64,000 bases of DNA, taken from assembly GCA_965214795.1 (NCBI GenBank), contig OZ243976.1, positions 2,666,001 through 2,730,000 of the forward strand. The letters are read 5' to 3'. The translations under genes were made by a program, and so were the position numbers. The notes under the pieces were generated by a model. That model searched no databases, was not told where the DNA came from, and worked only from the letters and a program-made list of their open reading frames with translations. Origin of the DNA: JAJDXW01 sp965214795. Lineage in GTDB: Bacteria; Pseudomonadota; Gammaproteobacteria; HK1. Shown one piece after another: positions 1 through 8,767 of the stretch. The stretch's first letter is position 1. Each line of letters begins with the position of its first letter.

Positions 1-1
1 C

Positions 2-187
2 AACGGTCGGCGGGGAGCGGACCATTTGTCCAGGCTTCCGGGCGGTGAACCGTTCAAGGACTGGTCTCATCACGACCGCTACGCTCATCGCCGCCATTTC
101 GACGAGGTGGTTGTGGCCCCGCACCGTAACGCGGCACGGGAAGTTCGGGTGATGGTTCGGGACGCAATCCAGGGTGGTCCGCCGTGA
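2..187 (+). CDS. 3' end of an unrecognised gene
   Basis: An open frame enters from the left edge and ends at TGA 185-187, giving 61 C-terminal codons. The tail is rich in His and Arg (several H residues around codons 24-33) and ends GGPP. No domain can be recognised from this fragment. Its stop codon overlaps the GTG start of the next gene (GTGA), so it is almost certainly the promoter-proximal member of the operon with the ParA-like ATPase and the second NTPase. In conflict-type operons such a first gene could be an effector or sensor, but that is inference from position only. Confidence 0.55.
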   Translation, partial: NGRRGADHLSRLPGGEPFKDWSHHDRYAHRRHFDEVVVAPHRNAAREVRVMVRDAIQGGPP

Positions 188-1485
188 ACGACGGATTCGT
201 CTCCTTCGACGCCATGCGGCAGCGGATCGAACGCGTTCTCGACGCCGTGCCGATGCCGGAGGATGCCCCGCCTGCCTATCTGGTGCGGGACCTGCGCGGC
301 AAGCTGCGCATATCGGTGTCGGAGGACGAGGAAGAAGACGATGCGCGCCGGGAGGTGCTGCAACGTCTCGCCGACGGCTTGAGCGCGGCGCTGGGGGCGC
401 ACGGCTACCCTCCAGAAGACGGCGTGCTGTTCGTGAGTCAGGCCCTGCTGGACACGCTCAGGGACACGGCGCAGCCGGTTCGTCCCGGCGCGGGCGTGTA
501 TCTGGCCGATCGCCTGGTGACGGGCCGCGGCTGGTGGACGGTTGGCGATCCGCCCGCGGGCGGCGGGGCGGCCAGACGGTTCACCTTGTTCTCGGCCAAG
601 GGCGGCGTCGGACGCAGCACCACGGCCGCCATTCTCGCGTGGCATCTGGCGCGCAACGGCGAGCGGGTCCTCGTCATCGATCTCGATCTCGAGTCGCCTG
701 GGCTGTCGTCGGCGATGCTCGAGCCCGGACGCCGGCCGGACTTCGGCGTCACCGACTGGTTCGTGGAAGCTCTCGTCGAGCAGGGCGACCGCGTGATCGA
801 AAGCATGACCGCTGCGCCGGCCTGGGCGGACGATTTCGACGGAGGCGTGCGCGTCGTGCCTGCGCACGGGCGCAATCCCGGTGAGTATCTTGCCAAGCTG
901 GGGCGCGTCTACATGGACAGGCATGACGACCCCTGGACGGCACGGTTGGAACGGCTCTTGTGCCGCCTGGAGGCAGGCTTCGATCCGACGGTCGTCCTGC
1001 TGGAGAGCCGCAGCGGCTTGCACGACATCGCGGCGGCGACCGTCACCGATCTCGAGGCCGAAATACTGCTGTTTGCCGCCGATTCGGAGAGCAACTGGAC
1101 CGACTACGGCATCCTCTTCCGTCATTGGCAGGACCGTGGCCTGGCCGAGAAGATCAGGGAGCGCCTGTCGATCGTATCGGCACTGACCCCCGAGCTCGGT
1201 ACTCGACGATACCTGGAACGGTTCCGGGAACGGGCATGGAGCCTGTTCCACGAACATCTGTATGACTCCGTGACGCCAGGCGACGAATCCGGCGACGAAT
1301 TCTCATTCGCTCTGAGCGACGAACATGCGCCCCACTATCCCTTCGTCATTCACTGGACGCGCGGTCTCGCGGGAGGTGCATCGCTCACGGACTTCGATGA
1401 GACGACCGTGAAAGAGGCCTACACAGGGTTCCTGAACCGATTCGATCAGCTCGTTGCCGCGGATGACGGCGGAGGGCCGACGTGA
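184..1485 (+). CDS. KGGVGR-type ParA/MinD-like AAA ATPase
   Basis: The 433-aa protein begins at GTG 184, which overlaps the upstream stop. Residues 1-130 form an acidic, mostly helical N-terminal region of unknown fold. A deviant Walker A, KGGVGRST, lies at 139-146, followed by a Walker A' Asp in VIDLDLESPG near 165-174. That layout is the SIMIBI ParA/MinD/CpsD type, but Arg replaces the Lys/Met normally found before the Ser/Thr pair; this KGGVGR variant is a recognised subgroup. The rest (EILLFAADSESNW and downstream) lacks chromosome-partition context: there is no parB and no origin here. The stop overlaps the next gene's start. I infer a regulatory or switch NTPase in a two- or three-protein system rather than plasmid partition. 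Confidence 0.8.
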   Translation: MNDGFVSFDAMRQRIERVLDAVPMPEDAPPAYLVRDLRGKLRISVSEDEEEDDARREVLQRLADGLSAALGAHGYPPEDGVLFVSQALLDTLRDTAQPVRPGAGVYLADRLVTGRGWWTVGDPPAGGGAARRFTLFSAKGGVGRSTTAAILAWHLARNGERVLVIDLDLESPGLSSAMLEPGRRPDFGVTDWFVEALVEQGDRVIESMTAAPAWADDFDGGVRVVPAHGRNPGEYLAKLGRVYMDRHDDPWTARLERLLCRLEAGFDPTVVLLESRSGLHDIAAATVTDLEAEILLFAADSESNWTDYGILFRHWQDRGLAEKIRERLSIVSALTPELGTRRYLERFRERAWSLFHEHLYDSVTPGDESGDEFSFALSDEHAPHYPFVIHWTRGLAGGASLTDFDETTVKEAYTGFLNRFDQLVAADDGGGPT

Positions 1486-2936
1486 TCGGACTTGACGTCG
1501 AAGCGGCGCGCGACGCGCTGGCCAATCTGCCGGAAGGCACCAGCCACGGCGAACGTCCTCTGCCGAAAGATGTGTACCTCCCGCGGTCGCATCTCAAGGC
1601 GATGGACCCGGACCTCCCGCTCGTTATCGGGATGCGCGGCGCCGGAAAGACCTTCTGGTGGAGCGCGCTCCAGAACCCGGCCGTGCGCCGGATCGTCGAT
1701 CGAGCCGCCACCTCCTCCAGGTCGAGCGAGGACGCCGAGGTGCGAACCGGGTTCGGCGTCACACCGGCCCCGGACCAATATCCCGGCAAGGATACGCTCC
1801 GGCAACTGATGAACGCCGGGATCGAACCCAGGATGGTTTGGCGGGCGGTCCTGTCCTCGCAGCTCGCGCCGAAGGATCATCCCCTTCGACACGAGAAGCC
1901 GTGGCTGGATCGCACAAGATATGTCGAAGGGAACCCGGAAACAATCGACGTTCTGTTCTGGGAACGCGATACCGAATTCGATCGACGCGGCGTCTATTTC
2001 CTGACCCTCTTCGATGCCCTGGACCGTTGCGCCGACGGCTGGAACGATATGTATCGAGCCATTCGCGGATTGATGCAGACCGCGCTCGAGATGCGTTCTT
2101 ACAAGCGTCTTCGGGCGAAAGTGTTTCTTCGGTCCGATCAGATCGACGAGAGCGAGATCGGCGATTTCCCGGACGCGTCGAAAGTCCTTGCCTCACCGGC
2201 CGAATTGAACTGGCCTCGACACGAGCTCTACGGCCTGTTGTGGCATTGTCTCGGCAACGGGCGACACGGGGCCGACTTTCGCGATTTTCTCGAGCTTGGT
2301 GATTGGTCGTCGGTGCAAATCGGTCATCAAAGCCTGTTCTCGGTCCCGCGGATTTTCATCCGGAACGAGGAGATCCAGCGGAAGAAGTTTCATGAGATTG
2401 CCGGCCCGTGGATGGGGAAAGACCGCAGACGCGGCTTTCCTTATACGTGGATCCCGAACCACCTGGGAGACACCGAGGTACGGGTGAGCCCCCGGTCGTT
2501 TCTCGAGGCTTTGCGCAGGGCCGCCACGGATACCAGGGACCAACGACCGGACCACGGCTACGCACTTCATTACGAAAGCATCAAGAGGGGCGTGCAGGAG
2601 GCTTCCAGGATACGAGTCAGGGAGCTCCGGGAAGATTATCCGTGGGTGTACCAGGTCCTGGAGCCTCTTCGCGGCATGGTCGTTCCCTGCGAGTTCGGCG
2701 ACATCAAGAAGCGTTGGCGCAGCCTTGGCGTCCTCGAGCGCCTGAACGAACAGGTCCAGGGGGATGAGGTGAAGTTGCCCCCTCTCCATCTCGAGCAGGG
2801 TGCCAATGGCGTTCGCCGGGATCTCGAATCGTTGTGCATCTTCCTCCGCATGCGCGACGGCCGCGTCAACATCCCGGACGTCTTCCGGGTGGGGTACGGC
2901 CTCGGCCGCAGAGGCGGGGTGCATCCGGTTCGATGA
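1482..2936 (+). CDS. P-loop NTPase partner of the KGGVGR ATPase
   Basis: 484 aa, starting at GTG 1482 four bases inside the previous gene. A Walker A motif GMRGAGKT is at residues 50-57, preceded by a hydrophobic strand (DLPLVIG), and is followed by FWW. A later hydrophobic/acidic stretch (VYFLTLFDALDR, about 170-180) may be the Walker B strand. Many Arg/Lys and Trp residues follow, and a C-terminal segment near 370-480 could form a winged-helix-like tail. No transporter or helicase motifs are present. It is translationally coupled to the ParA-like gene, so the two products probably act together. Similar tandem NTPases are found in biological-conflict operons, but the exact system cannot be named from sequence alone. 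Confidence 0.65.
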   Translation: MIGLDVEAARDALANLPEGTSHGERPLPKDVYLPRSHLKAMDPDLPLVIGMRGAGKTFWWSALQNPAVRRIVDRAATSSRSSEDAEVRTGFGVTPAPDQYPGKDTLRQLMNAGIEPRMVWRAVLSSQLAPKDHPLRHEKPWLDRTRYVEGNPETIDVLFWERDTEFDRRGVYFLTLFDALDRCADGWNDMYRAIRGLMQTALEMRSYKRLRAKVFLRSDQIDESEIGDFPDASKVLASPAELNWPRHELYGLLWHCLGNGRHGADFRDFLELGDWSSVQIGHQSLFSVPRIFIRNEEIQRKKFHEIAGPWMGKDRRRGFPYTWIPNHLGDTEVRVSPRSFLEALRRAATDTRDQRPDHGYALHYESIKRGVQEASRIRVRELREDYPWVYQVLEPLRGMVVPCEFGDIKKRWRSLGVLERLNEQVQGDEVKLPPLHLEQGANGVRRDLESLCIFLRMRDGRVNIPDVFRVGYGLGRRGGVHPVR

Positions 2937-3111
2937 ACGGACCTCTCCCGGGTCGGTGCGCGGCCCGCGAGCGCGGTCCCGACGAGGGAGGCCACCGCTC
3001 CCATCATCCACAGGGCGGCCCGGGCGACGGATCGGGGCGGTCGAACCGTGGGCCTCGAGGGGCTCTCGCGGGCGGACGCGGGCGGGCGCCGCGGCGGCGG
3101 AAGGATAACGG

Positions 3112-3255
3112 CAGCAGTTCTCATTTTGGCGCCTGACTTCACCCCGAGCCGCAAGCGGTCTTCTCCCTGCGACTCGATCCGGGGCGGATCGGGGGGCGGA
3201 TCGACGGTCGTGCCGATCCGGCAGCGGGACCCGACGAGCAAAACGGGAATTGCCG
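3112..3255 (+). mobile_element. Family A MITE-like element, copy 1 (144 bp)
   Basis: The ends match as 17-bp inverted repeats (CAGCAGTTCTCATTTTG on the left, CAAAACGGGAATTGCCG on the right, imperfect). It is flanked by a perfect 9-bp direct duplication GGATAACGG at 3103-3111 and 3256-3264. Inside are a hairpin around 3150-3180 and two copies of a 12-bp unit (GGATCGGGGGGC type) near 3180-3200. It lies in the 449-bp space between the NTPase operon and the cupin gene; nothing else was recognised there. There is no room for a transposase, so it is non-autonomous. Confidence 0.88.
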
Positions 3256-3385
3256 GGATAACGGTGTGCGCTTTGACGGCGGCGACCCGCGGGGATAGAG
3301 TGGGTCCCGTTCCGGCGCGGCGGCGAGGGCTCATCGGGCGCTCCGGCCGCCGCGACGGCTTCCGCCACGAATCGGGAGAACTGGA

Positions 3386-3826
3386 ATGGAACCGAAGGCC
3401 GACTGGCGCTTCAACATTGACGGCGAGGCCGATGCGATCTGGACGGAGGGGCTTCGCAACATCTTCGACTACCGGGATCTCGGCATCAAGGAGGCCACGA
3501 ACGGCGACTACATCGCCCAGATCATCCGCGCGAACGGCAAGCGGCAGGAGGACGAGGTGCAGCACTGGCACCTGCACGAGTGTACGTTCCAGATGGTCTA
3601 CGTGCTGAACGGGTGGGCGAAGTTCGAGTACGAGGGCGAAGGGGTCAGGACCCTTCGCAAGGGCGACTGCATCAACCAGCGTCCCATGGTCAGGCACCGC
3701 GAGATCGCGTACTCCGACGACTACGAGGTGCTGGAGATCGTGGCCCCCGCCGATTTCAAGACCGTCATCGTCGATCCGCCGGAGAGCGCCGGCGCCGGCG
3801 AGTTCGCGGCCCAGGCGGCGGACTGA
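3386..3826 (+). CDS. Cupin-domain protein
   Basis: 146 aa. A single cupin barrel is indicated by the first metal motif H60-x-H62-x-H64-E65 (QHWHLHE), a gap of about 35 residues with the Gly turn (VLNGWAKFEYEG), and a second motif around RKGDCINQRPMVRH with H104. This gives the usual His/His/Glu/His metal site. Length is typical for small single-domain cupins. The ATG is preceded by GGGAGAACTGGA, an acceptable ribosome site. It is followed after about 65 bp by a MaoC-type hydratase in the same direction. The substrate is unknown; a role as a small isomerase, a dioxygenase-like enzyme or a sensor in acid catabolism is possible. Confidence 0.8.
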   Translation: MEPKADWRFNIDGEADAIWTEGLRNIFDYRDLGIKEATNGDYIAQIIRANGKRQEDEVQHWHLHECTFQMVYVLNGWAKFEYEGEGVRTLRKGDCINQRPMVRHREIAYSDDYEVLEIVAPADFKTVIVDPPESAGAGEFAAQAAD

Positions 3827-3892
3827 ATCTACCTGCCGGGCTTCGAGGAGCGGGACGCGAGACGGCCGCGCCCCATGCGAGAGGAACCGGGA

Positions 3893-4411
3893 ATGACGGT
3901 CGAGCGAGTCGAGGTCGCCCCCGGACGGTACCGGGAAGCGTACGGCCGAAGCTACGAGGACTTCACGGTCGGAGACGTGTACGAGCACCGGCCCGGGCGC
4001 ACGATCACCGAATCGGACAATACCTGGTTCACGCTGTTGACGATGAACCAGCACCCGCTCCACTTCGATCGCGCCTATGCGGCGAAGAGCGAGTTCGGGC
4101 GGCCTGTCGTCAATAGCTGCCTCACCCTCTCCATCGTCACCGGCATGAGCGTGAGCGACGTGAGCCAGCGGGCGGTCGGCAACCTCGGCTGGGACCGGGT
4201 GCGGCTCACCGCTCCGGTCTTCGTGGGAGATACCGTCTACGCGGAGACCGAGGTGCTCGCCAAGCGGGAGTCGAGGTCGCGGCCGAGCCAGGGCATCGTG
4301 ACGGTGAGAACCGTCGGCCGCAAGGACGACGGAGCCGAGTTCCTGGCGTTCGAACGCACCGTCCTGGTCCCGAAGCGGGGGGGCGGGGTCGCGGACGATC
4401 CCGGCGGTTAG
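3893..4411 (+). CDS. MaoC-like hot-dog (acyl-CoA) hydratase
   Basis: About 172 aa. The start at ATG 3893 is preferred over ATG 3875 because GAGAGGAA (3879-3886) lies six bases upstream of it. The fold is a single hot-dog domain: YEDFTVGDVYEH at about 21-32, TITESDNTWFTLLTMN at 37-52, and NQHPLHFDRAYA at 52-63. In (R)-hydratases the catalytic pair is Asp..His in GDxNPxH; here the Asp position is Asn52 while His57 is kept. I recall this as a pattern of the mesaconyl-CoA (2-methylfumaryl-CoA) hydratase branch, so the exact reaction is uncertain. The stop codon directly abuts the repeat at 4412. Confidence 0.78.
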   Translation: MTVERVEVAPGRYREAYGRSYEDFTVGDVYEHRPGRTITESDNTWFTLLTMNQHPLHFDRAYAAKSEFGRPVVNSCLTLSIVTGMSVSDVSQRAVGNLGWDRVRLTAPVFVGDTVYAETEVLAKRESRSRPSQGIVTVRTVGRKDDGAEFLAFERTVLVPKRGGGVADDPGG

Positions 4412-4640
4412 CCCGGAAAAATCAACGACTTTCGTCGCGAGGGAGCCAGGATGCCCCACGAGCTCATGGAGGAACGGGCCGCCCGGACCGAAAGCGCGCG
4501 TGCGCGTTGCTGAAGGCGTAGTCGACACTGGCTCGACACTGGCGCGTGCGGGCGGTCGAAGCGGCTTGCGGGAGTACGGCCCGCGGTAGCGCGAGGGCCG
4601 GCGTCCGCAGCAGAAAATCGGCGAGGCATCGCGGATAGCC
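4412..4640 (+). repeat. Family B dispersed repeat, copy 1 (degenerate right end)
   Basis: The copy starts with GCCCGGAAAAATCAACGAC directly after the TAG of the MaoC-like gene. It shares long blocks with the full copy at 41159-41414 (CGTCGCGAGGGAGCCAGGAT, GAACGGGCCGCCCGGACCGA, GCGGCTTGCGGGAGTACGGC). Its right end has decayed to CAGCAGAAAATCGGCGAGG. The following 277 bp (4641-4917), up to the aminotransferase, contain no gene or structure I can support. Confidence 0.8.
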
Positions 4641-4917
4641 GCATCGCCCGCCCGGACTCCGACGCCCAAGGTCGAAGTCGGGGTCGAAGTTCGGGGCACC
4701 GGAGCGGACGCGCGGCGGAACCGGGCCTTCGTCACCCGATGGCGGGCGCGGGTTCGGCCTGCGCCGCTCCCCGACCGTCATTCCCGTTGCCGCGGCGCCG
4801 GACGCGCGGGGCCGCGATCGGTCAGAATCGGGTCTCCGGAGCCCCGGTCGGTCGCCCCCGGCCGGCCGGACGCCCGGAATCGCGCTCGCCGTGTCGCCCA
4901 GTCGCAGGAGGTCGTCG

Positions 4918-5844
4918 ATGGAGCGTCCCAACGAACGGATCGCCTACTTCAACGGGGACTTCGTTCCCGAGAGCCACGTCCTCATCCCCTTCCGCGACCG
5001 CGGGTTTCGTCACGGCGACGGGGTCTTCGATACGGCCCGCACCGTAGCGGGGGAGATCTTCCGGCTGAAGGAGCACATCGAGCGGCTCTACCGGTCTCTG
5101 CGCTACCTTCGCATCGAGCCGCCGGAGAGCCCGGACGAGATGCGGGAGGTCACGGAGGAGGTCGTCCGGCGGAACCTCTCCCGGCTTCCCGAGGGCGAGG
5201 ACTACTGGGTGTTCCAGAACGTCTCGCGCGGTCCGGACTGGGTGGGCGACGAGCCGAACCTGCGCCGCGGGCCGACGGTGGTGGTGCACGTCATGCCGCT
5301 CCCGCTCCGGGAGCGGGCGACCCTCTTCCGGGACGGCATCGAGCTCATGACGTCCTCGTTCCGCCGCATCGCTCCCGACGCGCAGAGCCCGCGCGCGAAG
5401 ATGAGCAGCTACATCAACCTCATCCTCGCCGACATGGAGGTGAAGGCGAGCAACCCGAAGGCCTGGGCGGCGTTGCTCGACGTCGACGGACGGCTGAACG
5501 AGGGCACCGGCCAGAACCTGTTTCTCGTGCGCGACGGCGAGTTGCTGACCCCGCGCGGCGCGATGGTTCTGGAGGGGGTGAGCCGCGGGGTGGTGCTGGA
5601 GCTCGCGGAACGGCTCGGCATCCCCGCCCGCGAGGCGGACCTCGACCTCTACGACGCCTACACCTCGGACGAGGCGTTCCTCTCCTCGACGAGCCTCTGC
5701 CTCTGCCCGGTGCGGAGCATCGACCACCGTCCGCTCGCCGAGGGGGCGATCCCGGGGCCGGTCACCCGGCGCCTGATGGACGCCTACAAGGAGGTGCTGG
5801 GCGGGTTTGACTTCGAGGCGCAGTACCTGCGCATGATCGAGTAG
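4918..5844 (+). CDS. Class IV PLP aminotransferase (branched-chain / D-amino acid type)
   Basis: 308 aa. ATG 4918 is chosen because AGGAGG (4906-4911) sits six bases upstream; an earlier ATG at 4891 lacks a ribosome site. The fold-type IV signature is clear: YFNGDFVPES and FRDRGFRHGDGVFDTARTV at the N-terminus, RAKMSSYINLILADMEVK with the probable PLP lysine, then LDVDGRLNEGTGQNLFLVRDG, the IlvE/Dat/PabC glycine-rich phosphate-binding stretch. The Arg in PVRSIDHRPL near the C-terminus is a candidate substrate-carboxylate contact. IlvE-like activity is likely, since a branched-chain-type transporter lies downstream, but 4-amino-4-deoxychorismate lyase or D-amino acid activity cannot be excluded. 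Confidence 0.82.
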   Translation: MERPNERIAYFNGDFVPESHVLIPFRDRGFRHGDGVFDTARTVAGEIFRLKEHIERLYRSLRYLRIEPPESPDEMREVTEEVVRRNLSRLPEGEDYWVFQNVSRGPDWVGDEPNLRRGPTVVVHVMPLPLRERATLFRDGIELMTSSFRRIAPDAQSPRAKMSSYINLILADMEVKASNPKAWAALLDVDGRLNEGTGQNLFLVRDGELLTPRGAMVLEGVSRGVVLELAERLGIPAREADLDLYDAYTSDEAFLSSTSLCLCPVRSIDHRPLAEGAIPGPVTRRLMDAYKEVLGGFDFEAQYLRMIE

Positions 5845-5959
5845 GAGCCCCGGAGCCCCCGCGAACCCCGGATGCCGGCGTGGCGACACGACCGGCCGCG
5901 ACCCGCGCGCTCCGGCGGGCGGCCCCCTCGGGTCTCGCGCGGCCGGACAGGAGAGCGCA

Positions 5960-7477
5960 ATGAGCAGTGCGGCGGCAACCGCTTCCGAAATTCGACCGGT
6001 GGTGAAGAACATTGCGTCCGAGCTATCCGGATTTGCCGGCGGGCTTCGCTACGACGACATCCCCGGCGAGGTCCGGATCCGCGCCCGCCACCTCATGCTC
6101 GACGCGGTCGGCATCGCGCTCGCGTCGCATCGCTTCGACTTCGCCCGGCCGTCCCTCGCCGGCATCCACGCCCTCGCCGGGAACGGCGTCCAAGGCGTGA
6201 CGGGGGGCGTGACGGGGGGCGTGACGGGGGGCGTGACGGGGGCCGTGAGGGGGGCCGAGGCGAGCGGCGTGACGGGGGGCGAAGCGACGGTCATCGGCCA
6301 TCCGCGCCGGCTCCCCCTTCGCGACGCGGCGATGGCGAACGGGCTCCTCGTCCACGGCCTCGACTACGACGACACCCACGTCCCGGGCATCATCCACGCG
6401 ACCGCGAGCGCCTTCCCGTGCACGTTCGCGCTCGGTGAGCGGCTCGGGGCGTCCGGCGAGGAGGTGATCGCCGCCTACGTGGTCGCGGTGGAGACGGCGG
6501 CCCGCATCGGATCGGTGCCACGGGGCGGCTTCCACCGCCAGGGCTTCCACCCGACCGGCCTCGTCGGCGCGTTCGGGTGCGCCCTCGGGGCGGGGCGCCT
6601 GCTCGGGCTCGATCCGGGGCAACTCGTCATGGCGCAGGGGATCGCGCTCAGCACCGCGTCGGGGAGCATGGAGTTTCTGGAGGACGGAGCCTGGACCAAG
6701 CGCCTCCACCCGGGCTGGGCGGCGGTGGCGGGCCTCACCTCCGCCTACCTTGCGAGCGAGGGCTTCGTTGCGCCGCGCCTCCCCTACGACGGGCGTTTCG
6801 GACTCTTCCGAACCCACCTCGGCGCGCGGGCGGACGCCGACTGCGACTACTCGCTCGCGACCCGTGGTCTCGGCGAGACGTGGGAGCTCCGGCGGGTCGC
6901 GGTGAAGCCGTTTCCCGCCTGCCATTTCCTCCACGGCTGCGCGGACGCGGCGATCGCGCTCGCGCAAGCCCACGACCTCCACCCGGACGAGGTGGAGGAG
7001 GCGACCGCCCTGGTGCCGGAGGAGACCATCGCGACCATCTGCGAGCCGGCCGCGAACAAGGTGCGCCCCGCGAGCGACTACGACGCGAAGTTCAGCGTGC
7101 AGTACGCGGTGGCCGCGAGCCTCGCGCGCCGCGCCTTCGGTCTCGCCGAGCTCGACGACGAGTCCCGCGCGGACCGCGCGATCCTCGACCTCGCGAAGCG
7201 GGTACGGTACCGGCCGGACCCGGCCTCCGCCTTTCCCCGGGCCTATTCCGGCGAGGTGGTGGTCCGTACCCGGGACGGGCGCGAGCTTCGTCACCGCGAG
7301 GAGATCAACCGGGGGGCGGACGAGCGCCCGCTCACGAACCGCGAGATCGCGGAGAAGTACATGGAGAACGCCCGCCTCACCGTGGACGGGGCGCGGGCGG
7401 CCGCGATCCGGAACGCGGTTCTGGACCTCGACCGGTGCGACGACGTCCGCGCGCTCGCGGACGTTCTCGCCGGCTGA
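5960..7477 (+). CDS. MmgE/PrpD family (2-methylcitrate dehydratase-like) protein
   Basis: 505 aa with the full MmgE/PrpD pattern: LSGFAGGLRYDDIPGEV..ARHLMLDAVGIALAS at the N-terminus, a central HGLDYDDTHVPGIIHATASAFP, GFHPTGLVGAFGCALGAGRLLG, and DGAWTKRLHPGWAAVAG. Members dehydrate or isomerise tricarboxylates (PrpD, cis-aconitate decarboxylase). The Asp-Asp-Thr-His segment and the KRLHPGWA Lys/His region are the usual active-site parts. GGACAGGAGAG lies just upstream of ATG 5960. An in-frame 12-bp tandem repeat (codons 80-107) encodes VTGG VTGG VTGG VTGA VRGA..VTGG between a helix and the conserved IGHPRRLPLRDAA segment, lengthening a loop. Otherwise it appears intact. Confidence 0.85.
   Translation: MSSAAATASEIRPVVKNIASELSGFAGGLRYDDIPGEVRIRARHLMLDAVGIALASHRFDFARPSLAGIHALAGNGVQGVTGGVTGGVTGGVTGAVRGAEASGVTGGEATVIGHPRRLPLRDAAMANGLLVHGLDYDDTHVPGIIHATASAFPCTFALGERLGASGEEVIAAYVVAVETAARIGSVPRGGFHRQGFHPTGLVGAFGCALGAGRLLGLDPGQLVMAQGIALSTASGSMEFLEDGAWTKRLHPGWAAVAGLTSAYLASEGFVAPRLPYDGRFGLFRTHLGARADADCDYSLATRGLGETWELRRVAVKPFPACHFLHGCADAAIALAQAHDLHPDEVEEATALVPEETIATICEPAANKVRPASDYDAKFSVQYAVAASLARRAFGLAELDDESRADRAILDLAKRVRYRPDPASAFPRAYSGEVVVRTRDGRELRHREEINRGADERPLTNREIAEKYMENARLTVDGARAAAIRNAVLDLDRCDDVRALADVLAG
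6197..6280 (+). repeat. 12-bp in-frame minisatellite in the MmgE/PrpD gene
   Basis: The unit GTGACGGGGGGC occurs at 6197, 6209 and 6221. Degenerate copies follow at 6233 (GTGACGGGGGCC) and 6245 (GTGAGGGGGGCC), a diverged unit at 6257, and an exact unit again at 6269. Each unit is four codons, so changes in copy number keep the reading frame. Confidence 0.9.
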
Positions 7478-7585
7478 CCGCCGCGATGGTCCCGGCGGGC
7501 TCGCGGCCGCCGCCGACGGCGGCACCAGCGGCGCCGGCGGTGGCGAGCGCTTCGAGCGAACGGATCAGGTAGCGAGGGCAGCAAG

Positions 7586-8767
7586 GTGGCAGCGGAGATC
7601 TCCCGCGCGGCGACCCCGGAGCGGGCCGAAGAAGAGAACATCATCCTCGACGCGATCGAGAAGTTCCTGGAGAGGGAGGTCGCCCCTTGCGCGCACGACC
7701 TCGAGAAGGACGACGTCTATCCCGCGGACATCGTGGAGGGGATGAAGGAGCTCGGACTCTTCGGCGCGATCATCCCCGAGGAGTACGGCGGCCTCGGGCT
7801 GGGGGCAACCACGTACGCGCGCATCGTGGAGCGGATGGCCCGGGTGTGGATGTCGATCACCGGGATCTACAACTCCCACCTCATCATGGCCTCCGCCCTC
7901 GTGCGCCATGGCACCGAGGCGCAGAGGCGCGAGTGGCTGCCGAAGTTCGCGACCGGCGAGATCCGGGGCGGGCTCGCCCTGACCGAGCCCGACGGGGGCA
8001 CCGACCTCCAGTCCGCGGTCCGGACCACCGCGCGCCGCAGCGGACCGGGCTACGTCATCAACGGGACCAAGACCTGGATCTCGAACGGGATCCACGGCCA
8101 GTGCTTCGCCCTGCTGGTGAAGACCGACCCCGACGCGGTGCCCCGCCACCGCGGCATGAGCCTATTCCTCGCGGAGAAAGGGGAAGGCTTCACGGTGAGC
8201 CGCAAGCTCGAGAAGCTCGGCTACAAGGGGATCGACAGCGCGGAGCTCGTCTTCGAGGACTATTTCGTCCCGGAGGACCGGCTCGTCGGCGGCGAGGAGG
8301 GGCGGGGACTCCGGCACGCCCTCGGGGGGCTCGAACTCGGCCGGATCAACGTCGCCGCGCGCGGGGTCGGGGTGGCACAGGCGTCGCTCGACGAGGCGGT
8401 ACGTTACGCGCAGGTCCGAAGGTCCTTCGGCAAGCCCATCTGCGAGCACCAGGCGATCCAGATCAAGCTTGCCGACATGGCGACCCAGGTCGAGTCCGCC
8501 CGCCTCCTCGTCGAGCGGGCGGCCGCCGCGTTCGACCGGGGCGAGCGCTGCGACATGGAGGCGGGGATGGCGAAGCTCGCGGGGAGCGAGGCCGCGCTCT
8601 TCTGCTCCCTCGAGTCGATGCGGGTGCACGGCGGCTACGGCTACTCCAGGGAGTTCAACGTGGAGCGCTTCTACCGGGACGCGCCGCTCCTCGCCATCGG
8701 AGAGGGTACGAACGAGCTTCAGCGCATCCTCATCGCCCGCCAGCTCATCGCCCGCAACCCGGTGTGA
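7586..8767 (+). CDS. Acyl-CoA dehydrogenase
   Basis: 393 aa, the standard ACAD length, starting at GTG 7586 with AGCGAGGGCAGC upstream. Visible marks: N-terminal helical domain (LEREVAPCAHDLEKDDVYP), LALTEPDGGTDLQS (FAD/substrate loop, equivalent to the usual LTEPxAGSD), ISNGIHGQCF, RRSFGKPICEHQAIQIKLADMATQVESARLL, MRVHGGYGYSREFNVERFYRDAPLLAIGEGTNELQRI. The Glu of GEGTNE is in the position of the catalytic base of medium/short-chain enzymes. It follows the MmgE/PrpD gene by 108 bp in the same direction, which supports a short- or branched-chain acyl-CoA role alongside the aminotransferase. Confidence 0.92.
   Translation: MAAEISRAATPERAEEENIILDAIEKFLEREVAPCAHDLEKDDVYPADIVEGMKELGLFGAIIPEEYGGLGLGATTYARIVERMARVWMSITGIYNSHLIMASALVRHGTEAQRREWLPKFATGEIRGGLALTEPDGGTDLQSAVRTTARRSGPGYVINGTKTWISNGIHGQCFALLVKTDPDAVPRHRGMSLFLAEKGEGFTVSRKLEKLGYKGIDSAELVFEDYFVPEDRLVGGEEGRGLRHALGGLELGRINVAARGVGVAQASLDEAVRYAQVRRSFGKPICEHQAIQIKLADMATQVESARLLVERAAAAFDRGERCDMEAGMAKLAGSEAALFCSLESMRVHGGYGYSREFNVERFYRDAPLLAIGEGTNELQRILIARQLIARNPV

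Noticed and set aside
3048..3608. Plus-strand frame through family A copy 1 toward the cupin gene
   Set aside because: It is continuous only because the element lacks stops in that frame. It overlaps the cupin gene in another frame and has no start signal.
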